This document shows, piece after piece, positions 11,693 through 19,285 of a stretch of DNA of 64,000 bases. This stretch comes from an uncultured Collinsella sp. GTDB taxonomy: Bacteria; Actinomycetota; Coriobacteriia; Coriobacteriales; Coriobacteriaceae. The first letter of the stretch is position 1; each line of letters begins with the position of its first letter. Made by a program: the position numbers and the translations under genes. The notes below the pieces were generated by a model that was not told the DNA's origin, made no database searches, and saw only the letters and a list, made by a program, of their open reading frames with translations. The stretch lies in NCBI GenBank assembly GCA_958437495.1, contig CAUBOH010000013.1:5729-69728 (forward strand). Direction: 5' to 3'.

Positions 11693-12606
11693 TAGCGCAC
11701 CTCGCTAGAATCGACGCCGGGCACGCGGCGGCAGGAATACTCGTCCGTGGCAAACTTAGGAATCTGCACGCCCTCGAGCTCGTGGGCAAGCGCGGCCGAA
11801 AGCTCGATGCCGGCGGCGCGACGCACAGCCTGGACGGCAAGCGGGGCCGAGATGCGACGGCGGTACTCGGCCGAGCCCCACAGGTTGGTGCCGTAGCTCA
11901 GCGCACGCACGGATGCGGCCAGGGCGCGAAGCTCGTCCTCGGAAGGATGCTCGTTGGTAAGGCCGCACGCCTCGCCCTGCAGCAGGGTCGCGCGCAGCGG
12001 GCGGGCGCCCACGGTGACATGCCAGGAGCCGTCCCACCAGGCGGCGGTGACGTTTAAGGAGGGGAAGTCGGTCGCGGCCTTACGCACGGCCTCGTAGCTC
12101 GCACGGTAGTCGTGCTTAACGACCACGACGTGCTCGATCACGTCGCGCACGTAGCCCATGTCCACGAACTCCGCGAGCGGCACGCGGCCGGCGCCCGTCA
12201 GCTCAACATAGGAATCGAGCGCGAGGAAGGCGGAAAGAACGTCCGAGAAGCCAAAGCGGCCATAGATGCTGCCGCCCACCGTGGCGGTATTGCGCAGCTG
12301 CACGCCAACGATGTCGTGGACGGCGAACTCAAAGACATTGTTGACAAGCGCGTTGAGCCCGGCATGGCGCTCGAGCTGGCGCAGGGTGCACATGGCACCG
12401 ATGCGAAACTCGGTCTCGGTCTCCTCGATCTGATCGAGTCCGCAGGCCGAAAGGTCAATCGCCGTCGCCACGCGACGCGAACCCAGGCGCATCCAGATGC
12501 CGCCGCCCACAATCTTGTTGTTGCGGTTCTTCTGCAAGAGCTCATAGGCTTCGGCCGCGTTTCCAACACGGACGTAGGTACCGAACTTGAGCACGTTCTC
12601 CCCCAT
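11692..12606 (-). CDS. FAD-binding subunit of the molybdenum hydroxylase
   Basis: A 304-residue protein of the CoxM/XdhB type that passes electrons from the 2Fe-2S clusters to FAD. The flavin-binding signature is seen as VGGGIWMRLG near residue 34 and ATVGGSIYGRFGFSD near residue 109, followed by the CO-dehydrogenase flavoprotein C-terminal domain. It is translated first and coupled by a one-base stop/start overlap to the fused Fe-S/Mo subunit, so the two form one operon and one enzyme. The ATG at 12606 is used; a GTG four codons on behind GGGGGAG is an alternative. Confidence 0.88.
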   Translation of the reverse strand: MGENVLKFGTYVRVGNAAEAYELLQKNRNNKIVGGGIWMRLGSRRVATAIDLSACGLDQIEETETEFRIGAMCTLRQLERHAGLNALVNNVFEFAVHDIVGVQLRNTATVGGSIYGRFGFSDVLSAFLALDSYVELTGAGRVPLAEFVDMGYVRDVIEHVVVVKHDYRASYEAVRKAATDFPSLNVTAAWWDGSWHVTVGARPLRATLLQGEACGLTNEHPSEDELRALAASVRALSYGTNLWGSAEYRRRISAPLAVQAVRRAAGIELSAALAHELEGVQIPKFATDEYSCRRVPGVDSSEVR

Positions 12607-12701
12607 CTCTTCACTTGTCCAGTACCTTTAAGTGTACCAAACGAGGGCGCACAGCTCGTGTCGGGACAAAATGAACCGTTTTCCTCCGTCGCATGCGGAT
12701 C

Positions 12702-12736
12702 AAAAAAGGCTCCCAGCCATGATGACTGGGAGCCTT
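12702..12736 (-). terminator. Intrinsic terminator after gdhA
   Basis: The stem AAGGCTCCCAG / CTGGGAGCCTT (11 bp, 9-base loop) is followed by six T on the minus strand, 26 bases after the gdhA stop. Confidence 0.92.
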
Positions 12737-12761
12737 CTGCGATGCTATATCAAGCGAAGAT

Positions 12762-14117
12762 TTAGCAGACGCCCTGGGCGAGCATGGCATCGGCGACCTT
12801 CAGGAAGCCGGCGATGTTGGCACCCATGACGAAGTTGCCCTCCTCGCCGTACTTCTTGGCGGTGTCGTCCACGTTGTGGAACATGCCGCGCATGAGCTGC
12901 TCGAGCTTGCCGTCGACCTCCTCGAAGGTCCAGGACAGGTGCTCGGCGTTCTGGCTCATCTCCAGGCCGGACACGAGCACGCCGCCGGCGTTGGCAGCCT
13001 TACCGGGCATAAAGGCGACGCCGTTCTCCTGGAAGTAGGTCGTGGCCTCGATGGTCGTGGGCATGTTCGCGCCCTCGCCGACCACCTTGCAGCCGTTGGC
13101 GACGAGCGCCTGGGCGTCCTCGAGCAGCAGCGTGTTCTCGCGAGCGCAGGGCAGCGCGATGTCGCAGGGCAGCTGCCACACGCCACGGCCGTCACCCTCG
13201 TGCCACGTGGCATTGGGCTTCTCGTCGACGTACATGGCGAGCGTGACGCCCTTGTCGTGGCCGGAGCGCTTCTTGTTGTAGACATGCTCGAGCACGGTGT
13301 AGTCGATGCCGTCAGGATCCTCGACCCAGCCATGGGTGTCGGAGCAGGCCAGCACCTTGCCGCCGAGCTGGGAGACCTTCTGGACCGCGTAGATGGCGAC
13401 GTTACCGGAGCCGTGAACGACGACGTTCTTGCCCTCGAAGGAGTCGCCGCGGCTCTTGAGGTACTCGTCCACAAAGTAGACCAGACCGTAGCCGGTGGCC
13501 TCGGTACGGGCGAGCGAGCCGCCAAAGGAGAGACCCTTGCCGGTAAGGACGCCGGTCCACTCGTTGGTCAGGCGCTTGTACTGACCGAACAGGTAGGCAA
13601 CCTCGCGGCCGCCAACGCCCAGGTCGCCGGCGGGAACGTCGGTGTTGGGGCCAATGTGGCGATAGAGCTCGGTCATGAAGGACTGGCAGAAGTGCATGAT
13701 CTCGTTGTTGGACTTGCCCTTGGGGTCAAAGTCGGAGCCGCCCTTGCCGCCGCCCATGGGAAGGGTGGTCAGGCTGTTCTTGAGGATCTGCTCCAGGCCC
13801 AGGAACTTAAGCATGCCCAGGGTGACCGTCGGGTTAAAGCGCAGGCCGCCCTTGTAGGGTCCAATGGCAGAGTTGAACTCGACGCGGTAGCCGCGGTTGA
13901 CCTGAACCTTGCCCTGGTCGTCGACCCAGGGGACACGGAACATAACGATGCGCTCGGGCTCGACGAGGCGCTCAAGCAGGGCGGCCTCCTCGTACTCGGG
14001 ATGGGCGTCGAGCGCCGGCTGGATGGTGCCGAGGATCTCGGTCGCGGCCTGGATGAACTCAGGCTGCTCGGGATAGCGGGCCTTGAGCTCGTCGAGAACT
14101 TTCTGCGTGTAGCTCAT
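12762..14117 (-). CDS. gdhA: NADP-type glutamate dehydrogenase
   Basis: A 451-residue enzyme that makes glutamate from 2-oxoglutarate and ammonia. The catalytic lysine lies in GGGKGGSDFDPKGKS, the substrate-binding stretch NRGYRVEFNSAIGPYKGG precedes it, and the dinucleotide-binding motif is HGSGNVA. Length and motifs match the hexameric NADPH enzyme of bacteria. The ATG at 14117 is chosen over the longer frame (to 14165) because GGAGGA lies three bases ahead and MSYTQKVLDEL is a normal N-terminus. It is a single-gene unit with its own terminator. Confidence 0.96.
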   Translation of the reverse strand: MSYTQKVLDELKARYPEQPEFIQAATEILGTIQPALDAHPEYEEAALLERLVEPERIVMFRVPWVDDQGKVQVNRGYRVEFNSAIGPYKGGLRFNPTVTLGMLKFLGLEQILKNSLTTLPMGGGKGGSDFDPKGKSNNEIMHFCQSFMTELYRHIGPNTDVPAGDLGVGGREVAYLFGQYKRLTNEWTGVLTGKGLSFGGSLARTEATGYGLVYFVDEYLKSRGDSFEGKNVVVHGSGNVAIYAVQKVSQLGGKVLACSDTHGWVEDPDGIDYTVLEHVYNKKRSGHDKGVTLAMYVDEKPNATWHEGDGRGVWQLPCDIALPCARENTLLLEDAQALVANGCKVVGEGANMPTTIEATTYFQENGVAFMPGKAANAGGVLVSGLEMSQNAEHLSWTFEEVDGKLEQLMRGMFHNVDDTAKKYGEEGNFVMGANIAGFLKVADAMLAQGVC

Positions 14118-14327
14118 GCTTCCTCCAATTGACGGAAAAGAAAGGTGTCGTTCGCGGCGACCCATGCGCCGCGAGCTTTATCGAGTATGGATAATATCGC
14201 ACTGTTGCGGGAAAGTTTCGCATAAGCAGACGAGCAGATGTTTCGTTTTGATTACGATGCAGGTAGAGGCGTTTTTGAATGCCTGACGAACAAATCGCGT
14301 GTTTCGAAGCTGTTTCGTCCACGTGTT

Positions 14328-14366
14328 CCAAACCACCACATTGAGGACAGGCACCTTTGTGGTGGT
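14328..14366 (-). terminator. Probable terminator after the DUF3343 gene
   Basis: The stem ACCACCACA / TGTGGTGGT with a 17-base loop is followed by TTTGG on the minus strand, eight bases after the stop of the DUF3343 gene. The T-run is weak. Confidence 0.45.
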
Positions 14367-14374
14367 GCTGGAGG

Positions 14375-14770
14375 TTAGAGGACGAGCTGATGGTAGTCGG
14401 CGGGGGTTATGCGGCCTTCGGTGGCAGCGCGGAAGGCGGCGAGCGCATCGCCCGAGAACGGCATGGCCCAGCACAGCCCGCAACCTGCGGTGATAGAACC
14501 GGGCAGCGGCATGATGCGCCCGGGCACACCAGCGGCAAGGCAGAGCTGCTCGCACTCCATCACATCGAAGGTGCTGTCAAACGACACGATGATCTTGCGT
14601 TCGTGGTCGGGGGCATTACCGGACGGGCCTTCGCGGTGTGCCTCACGATACGCCGCGGCGGCCGCTTCCTCTTCCGCGGTATGTCCACAGCCACCGCAAC
14701 CGCAGGTACAGGGTTCGGACCCGTCGCAAGTGCAAGGCTCTCCCGTGTCGGGGCAAATATCATGAGACAT
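14375..14770 (-). CDS. DUF3343 protein with a cysteine-rich N-terminal extension
   Basis: 131 residues. The C-terminal 75 residues match DUF3343: a short beta strand (KIIVSFDSTFDVM), then CEQLCLAAGVPGRIMPLPGS and GCGLCWA, which supply conserved cysteines. The N-terminal 35 residues carry eight more cysteines in CPDTGEPCTCDGSEPCTCGCGGCG, absent from the second DUF3343 copy at 41.8 kb. Such proteins accompany SelD, YedF and selenium enzymes and are suspected, not shown, to carry sulfur or selenium. The start at 14770 is favoured by GGGAGA six bases upstream; another ATG lies at 14782. It follows mobA and selC. Confidence 0.78.
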   Translation of the reverse strand: MSHDICPDTGEPCTCDGSEPCTCGCGGCGHTAEEEAAAAAYREAHREGPSGNAPDHERKIIVSFDSTFDVMECEQLCLAAGVPGRIMPLPGSITAGCGLCWAMPFSGDALAAFRAATEGRITPADYHQLVL

Positions 14771-14785
14771 GGCATCTCCCATCGT

Positions 14786-15418
14786 CTAGGCGAGTAACTC
14801 GGCCGCCGCAAACTCCTCGGGCGTATTGACGTTCTCGAAACAGAGCGTCGAGCCCGCGGCCTTAACGATCTGCGGCTCATCCATATAACCGGCCTGAACG
14901 CGATTGATCAGGCAGCGAATGCGCTGGCGGTCGCAGGCGAGCAGCTCTTGGGCAACCGGCGCACACGCGTCACGGCGCCAGACGGCGCAAAGAGGCTCAA
15001 TCCCCCGCTCCTCGCGCGGCACGCACACGTCGAGTGCCTCGGCCTCAACACGATCGGCAAGCGCGTCGATGAGTTCCGGCGAGACAAACGGCATGTCGCA
15101 GGCAACGATCGCCACGAGCGGCAATCGGGCCGCAGCCAACGAGCTCGCGATGCCGCGCATGGCACCCGCCGGCCCTTCAAGGTCCGCTACCACACGCGGC
15201 ACCAGGCCGCCAAACGCGTGCTCCTCAAGATAGGCAAGCTCGCTGGGACGCGAAGTCGTCACGACCAACTCACCGGCAACTGGCGCCAACCGACCCAGTA
15301 CGCGCTCGATGAGCGGCTCGCCGCAAAACGCCATGCGCGCCTTATCGCAGCCCATGCGCGACGACAACCCGCCCGCCTGGACGACACAAGAAAGATCGGC
15401 ACGTCTTACGGTAGTCAT
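14786..15418 (-). CDS. mobA: Molybdenum cofactor guanylyltransferase
   Basis: A 210-residue nucleotidyltransferase that joins GMP to molybdopterin to give the guanine dinucleotide cofactor needed by formate dehydrogenase. The N-terminal signature QAGGLSSRMGCDKA matches the LAGGxSxRMGxDKA loop of MobA, and ACDMPF contains the Mg-binding Asp. The open frame extends upstream through tRNA-Sec to 15724, but the ATG at 15418 with GGAGGT ten bases ahead begins the conserved domain. Its place beside selC and near fdhF fits supply of cofactor to the selenocysteine enzyme. Confidence 0.88.
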   Translation of the reverse strand: MTTVRRADLSCVVQAGGLSSRMGCDKARMAFCGEPLIERVLGRLAPVAGELVVTTSRPSELAYLEEHAFGGLVPRVVADLEGPAGAMRGIASSLAAARLPLVAIVACDMPFVSPELIDALADRVEAEALDVCVPREERGIEPLCAVWRRDACAPVAQELLACDRQRIRCLINRVQAGYMDEPQIVKAAGSTLCFENVNTPEEFAAAELLA

Positions 15419-15572
15419 ACGGCAAAACACCTCCATCGGCACGTTCAAAACCCGGCACACGAAGCCAAATACCGTCGCCGATAAAGCGGGCGGCACGGCA
15501 AACCCATGCAAAACAAAACAGCGCCTTTGCGGCACGCAGTATGACCGCGAGCACAAAAGCGCTGGTAGCGTA

Positions 15573-15669
15573 TGGCGGGAACGTATGTGAATCGAACACA
15601 TCCAAGACGTTTTGCACGCCTCGCAACGGTTTTGAGGACCGCGGAGCCCACCGGAGCCCATCCGTTCCC
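15573..15669 (-). tRNA. selC: tRNA-Sec (anticodon UCA)
   Basis: A 97-base tRNA with encoded CCA. The acceptor GGGAACG pairs with CGTTCCC and discriminator G precedes CCA. The anticodon arm CGGT-CCTCAAA-ACCG gives anticodon TCA. A long variable arm (GCGAGGCG..CGTCTTG) and an extended D stem (GGGCTCC..) are typical of tRNA-Sec. SelA converts its serine to selenocysteine and SelB brings it to UGA codons. It lies just downstream of selA-selB on the same strand, so all three may be co-expressed. Confidence 0.95.
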
Positions 15670-15725
15670 AAGTGCGCCGGTATTTTACCAAACTGAAACG
15701 GCCCCATCCCAAAAAGACCAGCAAG

Positions 15726-15793
15726 AAGTTGCGGTGGAATAGTTCCTGTTTTTGCCGCTAAACCCCAAAAACAGGAACTATTTCACCGCAACT
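15726..15793. repeat. ~69-bp palindrome, copy B1
   Basis: The ends AAGTTGCGGTGGAATAG and CTATTTCACCGCAACT are inverted repeats, and the inner arms AGTTCCTGTTTTT / AAAAACAGGAACT extend the stem to about 30 bp. Related copies lie at 38206-38274 and 56949-57017. The ends are constant while the inner arms differ between copies but stay self-complementary. It sits between selB and selC. Confidence 0.8.
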
Positions 15794-15811
15794 GATGAAG
15801 TGGGGTGGGCC

Positions 15812-17779
15812 TTAGCGTAGGGACCTGAGGCCGCCGGCATCCTTGTCGAGCACTGTAAAGCGCACAGCATCCAGGTGCTCCAAGATGCTGATGGCACGTT
15901 TGCGCGACACACCTAGGGCCTCACGCAGCACGCTCGTGGTGGCAGCGCCGCCGGCTGCCTCAATGGCGGCGGCGACGAGCTCGCGCGCATGGGCCTCGGC
16001 GGCGGCAGACAGGGCAACGTCGCGCTCGACCTTAACGATCGAGCGGTTGAGCGAAAGCTCGCGCAGGGCGCGCGTCATGGTGTCGCGATCGAGCTGCAAC
16101 TGCTCGCCCACCTCGGGCAACGTCGGCGCATCCAGGCCGGCCTCGTCCAGCAAGGAAACGATGCGCTCGCAAGCCTCGTGCACCACGCGTGCCGCCGCGG
16201 CGGCCGAATGTGGATCGAATACCTCGGCGCCCTCGGCGGCGCACACGCCGCGCGAGCAGCCCTCGGCAATCAGAGCCGCGGCAACGCATTCATCAGCGGC
16301 AGGCCACGCAGCATGGGCAACGGCGCCGGGCGTAAAGCCCGTCTCCTTGGGAGCCGCCGCATGCATGGCCGACAGGGTCGCTGTCAGTGCATCCATCGCG
16401 GCGCCGAGCACCACGGCGTCCGCCAAGAGGTCCGCATCACCCGCGGCAAGCTTGCGAACGGAGCCCTGCGCCACCAACCCGCGAAGTGCGGCATCAACCT
16501 CACCAGCACCAAGATCCAAAGCCTCGGCAACATCAACGGCCGAAACCGGGAGCGCCTGCAGCGCCAGCCAAGCGCCCACACCGCCCGCGATATCGCCGGA
16601 CTCGAGCGCCGCATACAGCGCACGCTCCCCTTCAGCAAGCTCGCGCGAGCGACGGCAGCGCGAAAGCAGCACACGCCCGCCGCCAATAAGCATCACGGGC
16701 GAATAGGACAGCACCACGGCATGGTCCCCGGCACGTAGCGGCAGCGAGTTTTCCAAGCGCACCTGAACAATACGGGTCTCGCCCACCGCCATGGGGGCCT
16801 CGCCCTCCATGAACATGATGCGACCGACAACCTCGGCCGTACCCGCCATCACATGCACGCGTGCGCCCGACTCGAGCACGCGCGGCTTGGCACCCTCGCG
16901 GCCCAGGTAAGTGAACACCATCATAAAGCGCATTGTCTGGCCAAAGCGACCCTGCACGCCGAGCATCTCTCCGCGATCGAGCGCGGCGACGGCATCGCCC
17001 ACCAAGTTGAGCGCCACACGCTGACCGGGCAATGCCCGCGGCGTATCGCCATGCACCTGAATCCCGCGCACGCGACAGACCGTACGCGACGGCAGCGCGA
17101 CGAGCTCATCGCCCACCGCAACCGGCGCATCGTGCAACGTTCCCGTCACCACGGTACCGGCGCCCTTGATCGTAAAGCAGCGGTCGATGGGCAGACGCGG
17201 TGCGGCATCGGTGAGCTCGGCACGGGCACGGCAGGCACCCCAGCAAGCGGCAACCTGCTCGTCGAGCGCAGCCAGCAGGTCATCGATTCCCGCACCGGTC
17301 TTGGACGACACGGGCACGATCAGCACGCCCGCAAACACGGTGTCCAACAAAAAATCATCGACATCAAGCTCGGCAAGCTCGGTCATCTCGGCATCGGCCA
17401 GGTCGCACATCGTCAGCGCGACCACCATATGCGTGACGCCCAGCAGCTCCAGCACATGCACGTGCTCGCGGGTCTGCGGCATCACGCCCTCGACGGCCGA
17501 AACCACCAGCACGGCCACGTCGATACCCGTGGCGCCCTGCACCATGGCGCGCAAGTAATGCGCGTGGCCCGGCACGTCGACCAGGCCAACAATCTTGCCA
17601 CTCGGCAGCGCCAGCTCACCAAAGCCAAGCTCAACGGTCATGCCGCGACGACGTTCAACTTCCAGGCGGTCGGGGTTTTTACCCGTCAGCGCCTCGATGA
17701 GCGCCGACTTACCGTGGTCAACATGCCCCGCCGTACCTACGATAACGGGACACTCCACCAGTGCTTGAACCTCACTCAT
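15812..17779 (-). CDS. selB: Selenocysteine-specific elongation factor
   Basis: A 655-residue GTPase. The G1 loop is GHVDHGKS near residue 18, the switch 2 region is DVPGHAHY, and EF-Tu-like beta-barrel domains follow. The C-terminal third is made of winged-helix repeats (for example GVSRKRAISILEHLD) that bind the SECIS hairpin. SelB carries Sec-tRNA to the ribosome at UGA codons such as those in fdhF and selD here. Its ATG overlaps the selA stop (ATGA), so the two are translationally coupled. Confidence 0.95.
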   Translation of the reverse strand: MSEVQALVECPVIVGTAGHVDHGKSALIEALTGKNPDRLEVERRRGMTVELGFGELALPSGKIVGLVDVPGHAHYLRAMVQGATGIDVAVLVVSAVEGVMPQTREHVHVLELLGVTHMVVALTMCDLADAEMTELAELDVDDFLLDTVFAGVLIVPVSSKTGAGIDDLLAALDEQVAACWGACRARAELTDAAPRLPIDRCFTIKGAGTVVTGTLHDAPVAVGDELVALPSRTVCRVRGIQVHGDTPRALPGQRVALNLVGDAVAALDRGEMLGVQGRFGQTMRFMMVFTYLGREGAKPRVLESGARVHVMAGTAEVVGRIMFMEGEAPMAVGETRIVQVRLENSLPLRAGDHAVVLSYSPVMLIGGGRVLLSRCRRSRELAEGERALYAALESGDIAGGVGAWLALQALPVSAVDVAEALDLGAGEVDAALRGLVAQGSVRKLAAGDADLLADAVVLGAAMDALTATLSAMHAAAPKETGFTPGAVAHAAWPAADECVAAALIAEGCSRGVCAAEGAEVFDPHSAAAAARVVHEACERIVSLLDEAGLDAPTLPEVGEQLQLDRDTMTRALRELSLNRSIVKVERDVALSAAAEAHARELVAAAIEAAGGAATTSVLREALGVSRKRAISILEHLDAVRFTVLDKDAGGLRSLR

Positions 17780-19233
17780 CGAGCAATCGCCTTCTCAACG
17801 CACGCGACGAGCGTCGATGCCGCCGTCTCGATATCGCGGTCGCCCACGAGCGTGCGCACATCAAACAGAATGCGGTCGTGCGAGGCGCGCGTGACGACCG
17901 GCGTATCGAAGTCTTGGACAAGCGAGCGCTTGAGCGCATCGACCGTTAGGCGCGCGTCAACAAGACGCACGGCAACGCACATCGTGGGTAGCTCCACGGT
18001 AGGCAGCGAGCCGCCACCGGGGGTCGACGATTCCTCGACGATCTCCACCTGCACGGCGCACGGGCAACCCGCCTTATCGAACCCGGCGACCATACGATCG
18101 CGCAGCTTGCGGGCACGTCGTTCCAAATGGGCCCGCGGCAGCGTAAGCATGCTGAGCACCGGAATATCACGATGGGCCACATCCGCCCCGTCCATGTAGA
18201 TTCGCAGTGTGGCCTCGAGCGCCGTGAGCGCCAACTTGCCCGGGCGCAGGGCGCGCATAAGCGGATGCGACCCACAGGCCTGGACCAAATCGCGACGGCC
18301 CATGATAATGCCCGCCTGTGCGGCACCGAGCAGCTTATCGCCCGAGCACGACACCAGGTCGAGCCCTGCCGAAACCGAAGCCGGCGTGGTTTCTTCGCCG
18401 CCGCGCACCAAGATGTCGTCGGGCAACAGCGCGCCCGAGCCCTGGTCTTCATAGAACAGCAGGCCGTGCTTATGGGCCAGTGCGGCGAGCTCCCTTGAGC
18501 TCACTTCCTCGTGGAAACCCTCGATGCGATAGTTGGAAGGATGGACCTTAAGGATCATCGCCGTATCGGGCGTAATGGCGCGCTCGTAGTCGCCCAGATG
18601 CGTGCGGTTGGTGGCCCCGACCTCGACGAGTTTGGCGCCCGAAGCCGCCATGACGTCAGGAATACGGAAGCTGCCACCGATCTCGACGAGCTCGCCACGG
18701 CTCACGATGACCTCTTTGCCCGCGGCATGAGTCGCCAGCACCAGCAGCACCGCGGCGGCATTGTTGTTGACCACGAGCGCGTCCTCGGCACCGGTAAGCG
18801 AGCGGATCAGCTGCGCTGTGTGCTCCTTGCGCGACCCGCGCGAGCAGGTGTCCACGCTGTACTCGAGCGTGCTGTAGCCGCGCGCGACCTCGGCCACGGC
18901 CTTGGCCGCCGACTCCGCGAGCGGGGCACGGCCCAGATTGGTATGGATGACCACACCCGTGGCGTTGACGGCGGGGCGCAGGCTCGGCAGTGCGGAGCGA
19001 TGCGCACGCCACTCGATGGCCGAGGCCAGCTCGCGCTTGGAACGCGGGGCGGCACCGGCGCGAATCGCGGCGCGCTCCTCGTCGAGCTCGGCCGTCACGG
19101 CAGCATGAACCACTGCATCGCAGGTCTCCCCCGCCGCCTTCATCACCGGCCACTCGGCAAGCAGCTCGTTGACGGAAGGAATGGCGCGCAGACGGGCGCG
19201 CACCTCATCGGACATGTTCTGGCTATCGCTCAT
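17776..19233 (-). CDS. selA: L-seryl-tRNA(Sec) selenium transferase
   Basis: A 485-residue pyridoxal-phosphate enzyme that replaces the hydroxyl of seryl-tRNA-Sec with selenium from selenophosphate. The PLP lysine lies in SGDKLLGAAQAG, preceded by NATGVVIHTNLGRAPL, both characteristic of SelA. The length is normal for the bacterial decameric enzyme. GAAAGG lies about seven bases before the start. It is the first gene of selA-selB followed by selC, the classical bacterial selenocysteine machinery apart from selD, which is at 43 kb. Confidence 0.95.
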   Translation of the reverse strand: MSDSQNMSDEVRARLRAIPSVNELLAEWPVMKAAGETCDAVVHAAVTAELDEERAAIRAGAAPRSKRELASAIEWRAHRSALPSLRPAVNATGVVIHTNLGRAPLAESAAKAVAEVARGYSTLEYSVDTCSRGSRKEHTAQLIRSLTGAEDALVVNNNAAAVLLVLATHAAGKEVIVSRGELVEIGGSFRIPDVMAASGAKLVEVGATNRTHLGDYERAITPDTAMILKVHPSNYRIEGFHEEVSSRELAALAHKHGLLFYEDQGSGALLPDDILVRGGEETTPASVSAGLDLVSCSGDKLLGAAQAGIIMGRRDLVQACGSHPLMRALRPGKLALTALEATLRIYMDGADVAHRDIPVLSMLTLPRAHLERRARKLRDRMVAGFDKAGCPCAVQVEIVEESSTPGGGSLPTVELPTMCVAVRLVDARLTVDALKRSLVQDFDTPVVTRASHDRILFDVRTLVGDRDIETAASTLVACVEKAIAR

Positions 19234-19285
19234 GTGCGGCCTTTCAAAAGAAACGTGGATCAGTCGAATGCATCAGCTGGGTCAA

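Noticed and set aside
9110..11695. 861-codon plus-strand open frame
   Set aside because: It mirrors the molybdenum hydroxylase gene; composition is typical of an antisense shadow.
15419..15724. N-terminal extension of mobA to 15724
   Set aside because: The extension would run through tRNA-Sec; the conserved domain begins at the ATG at 15418.
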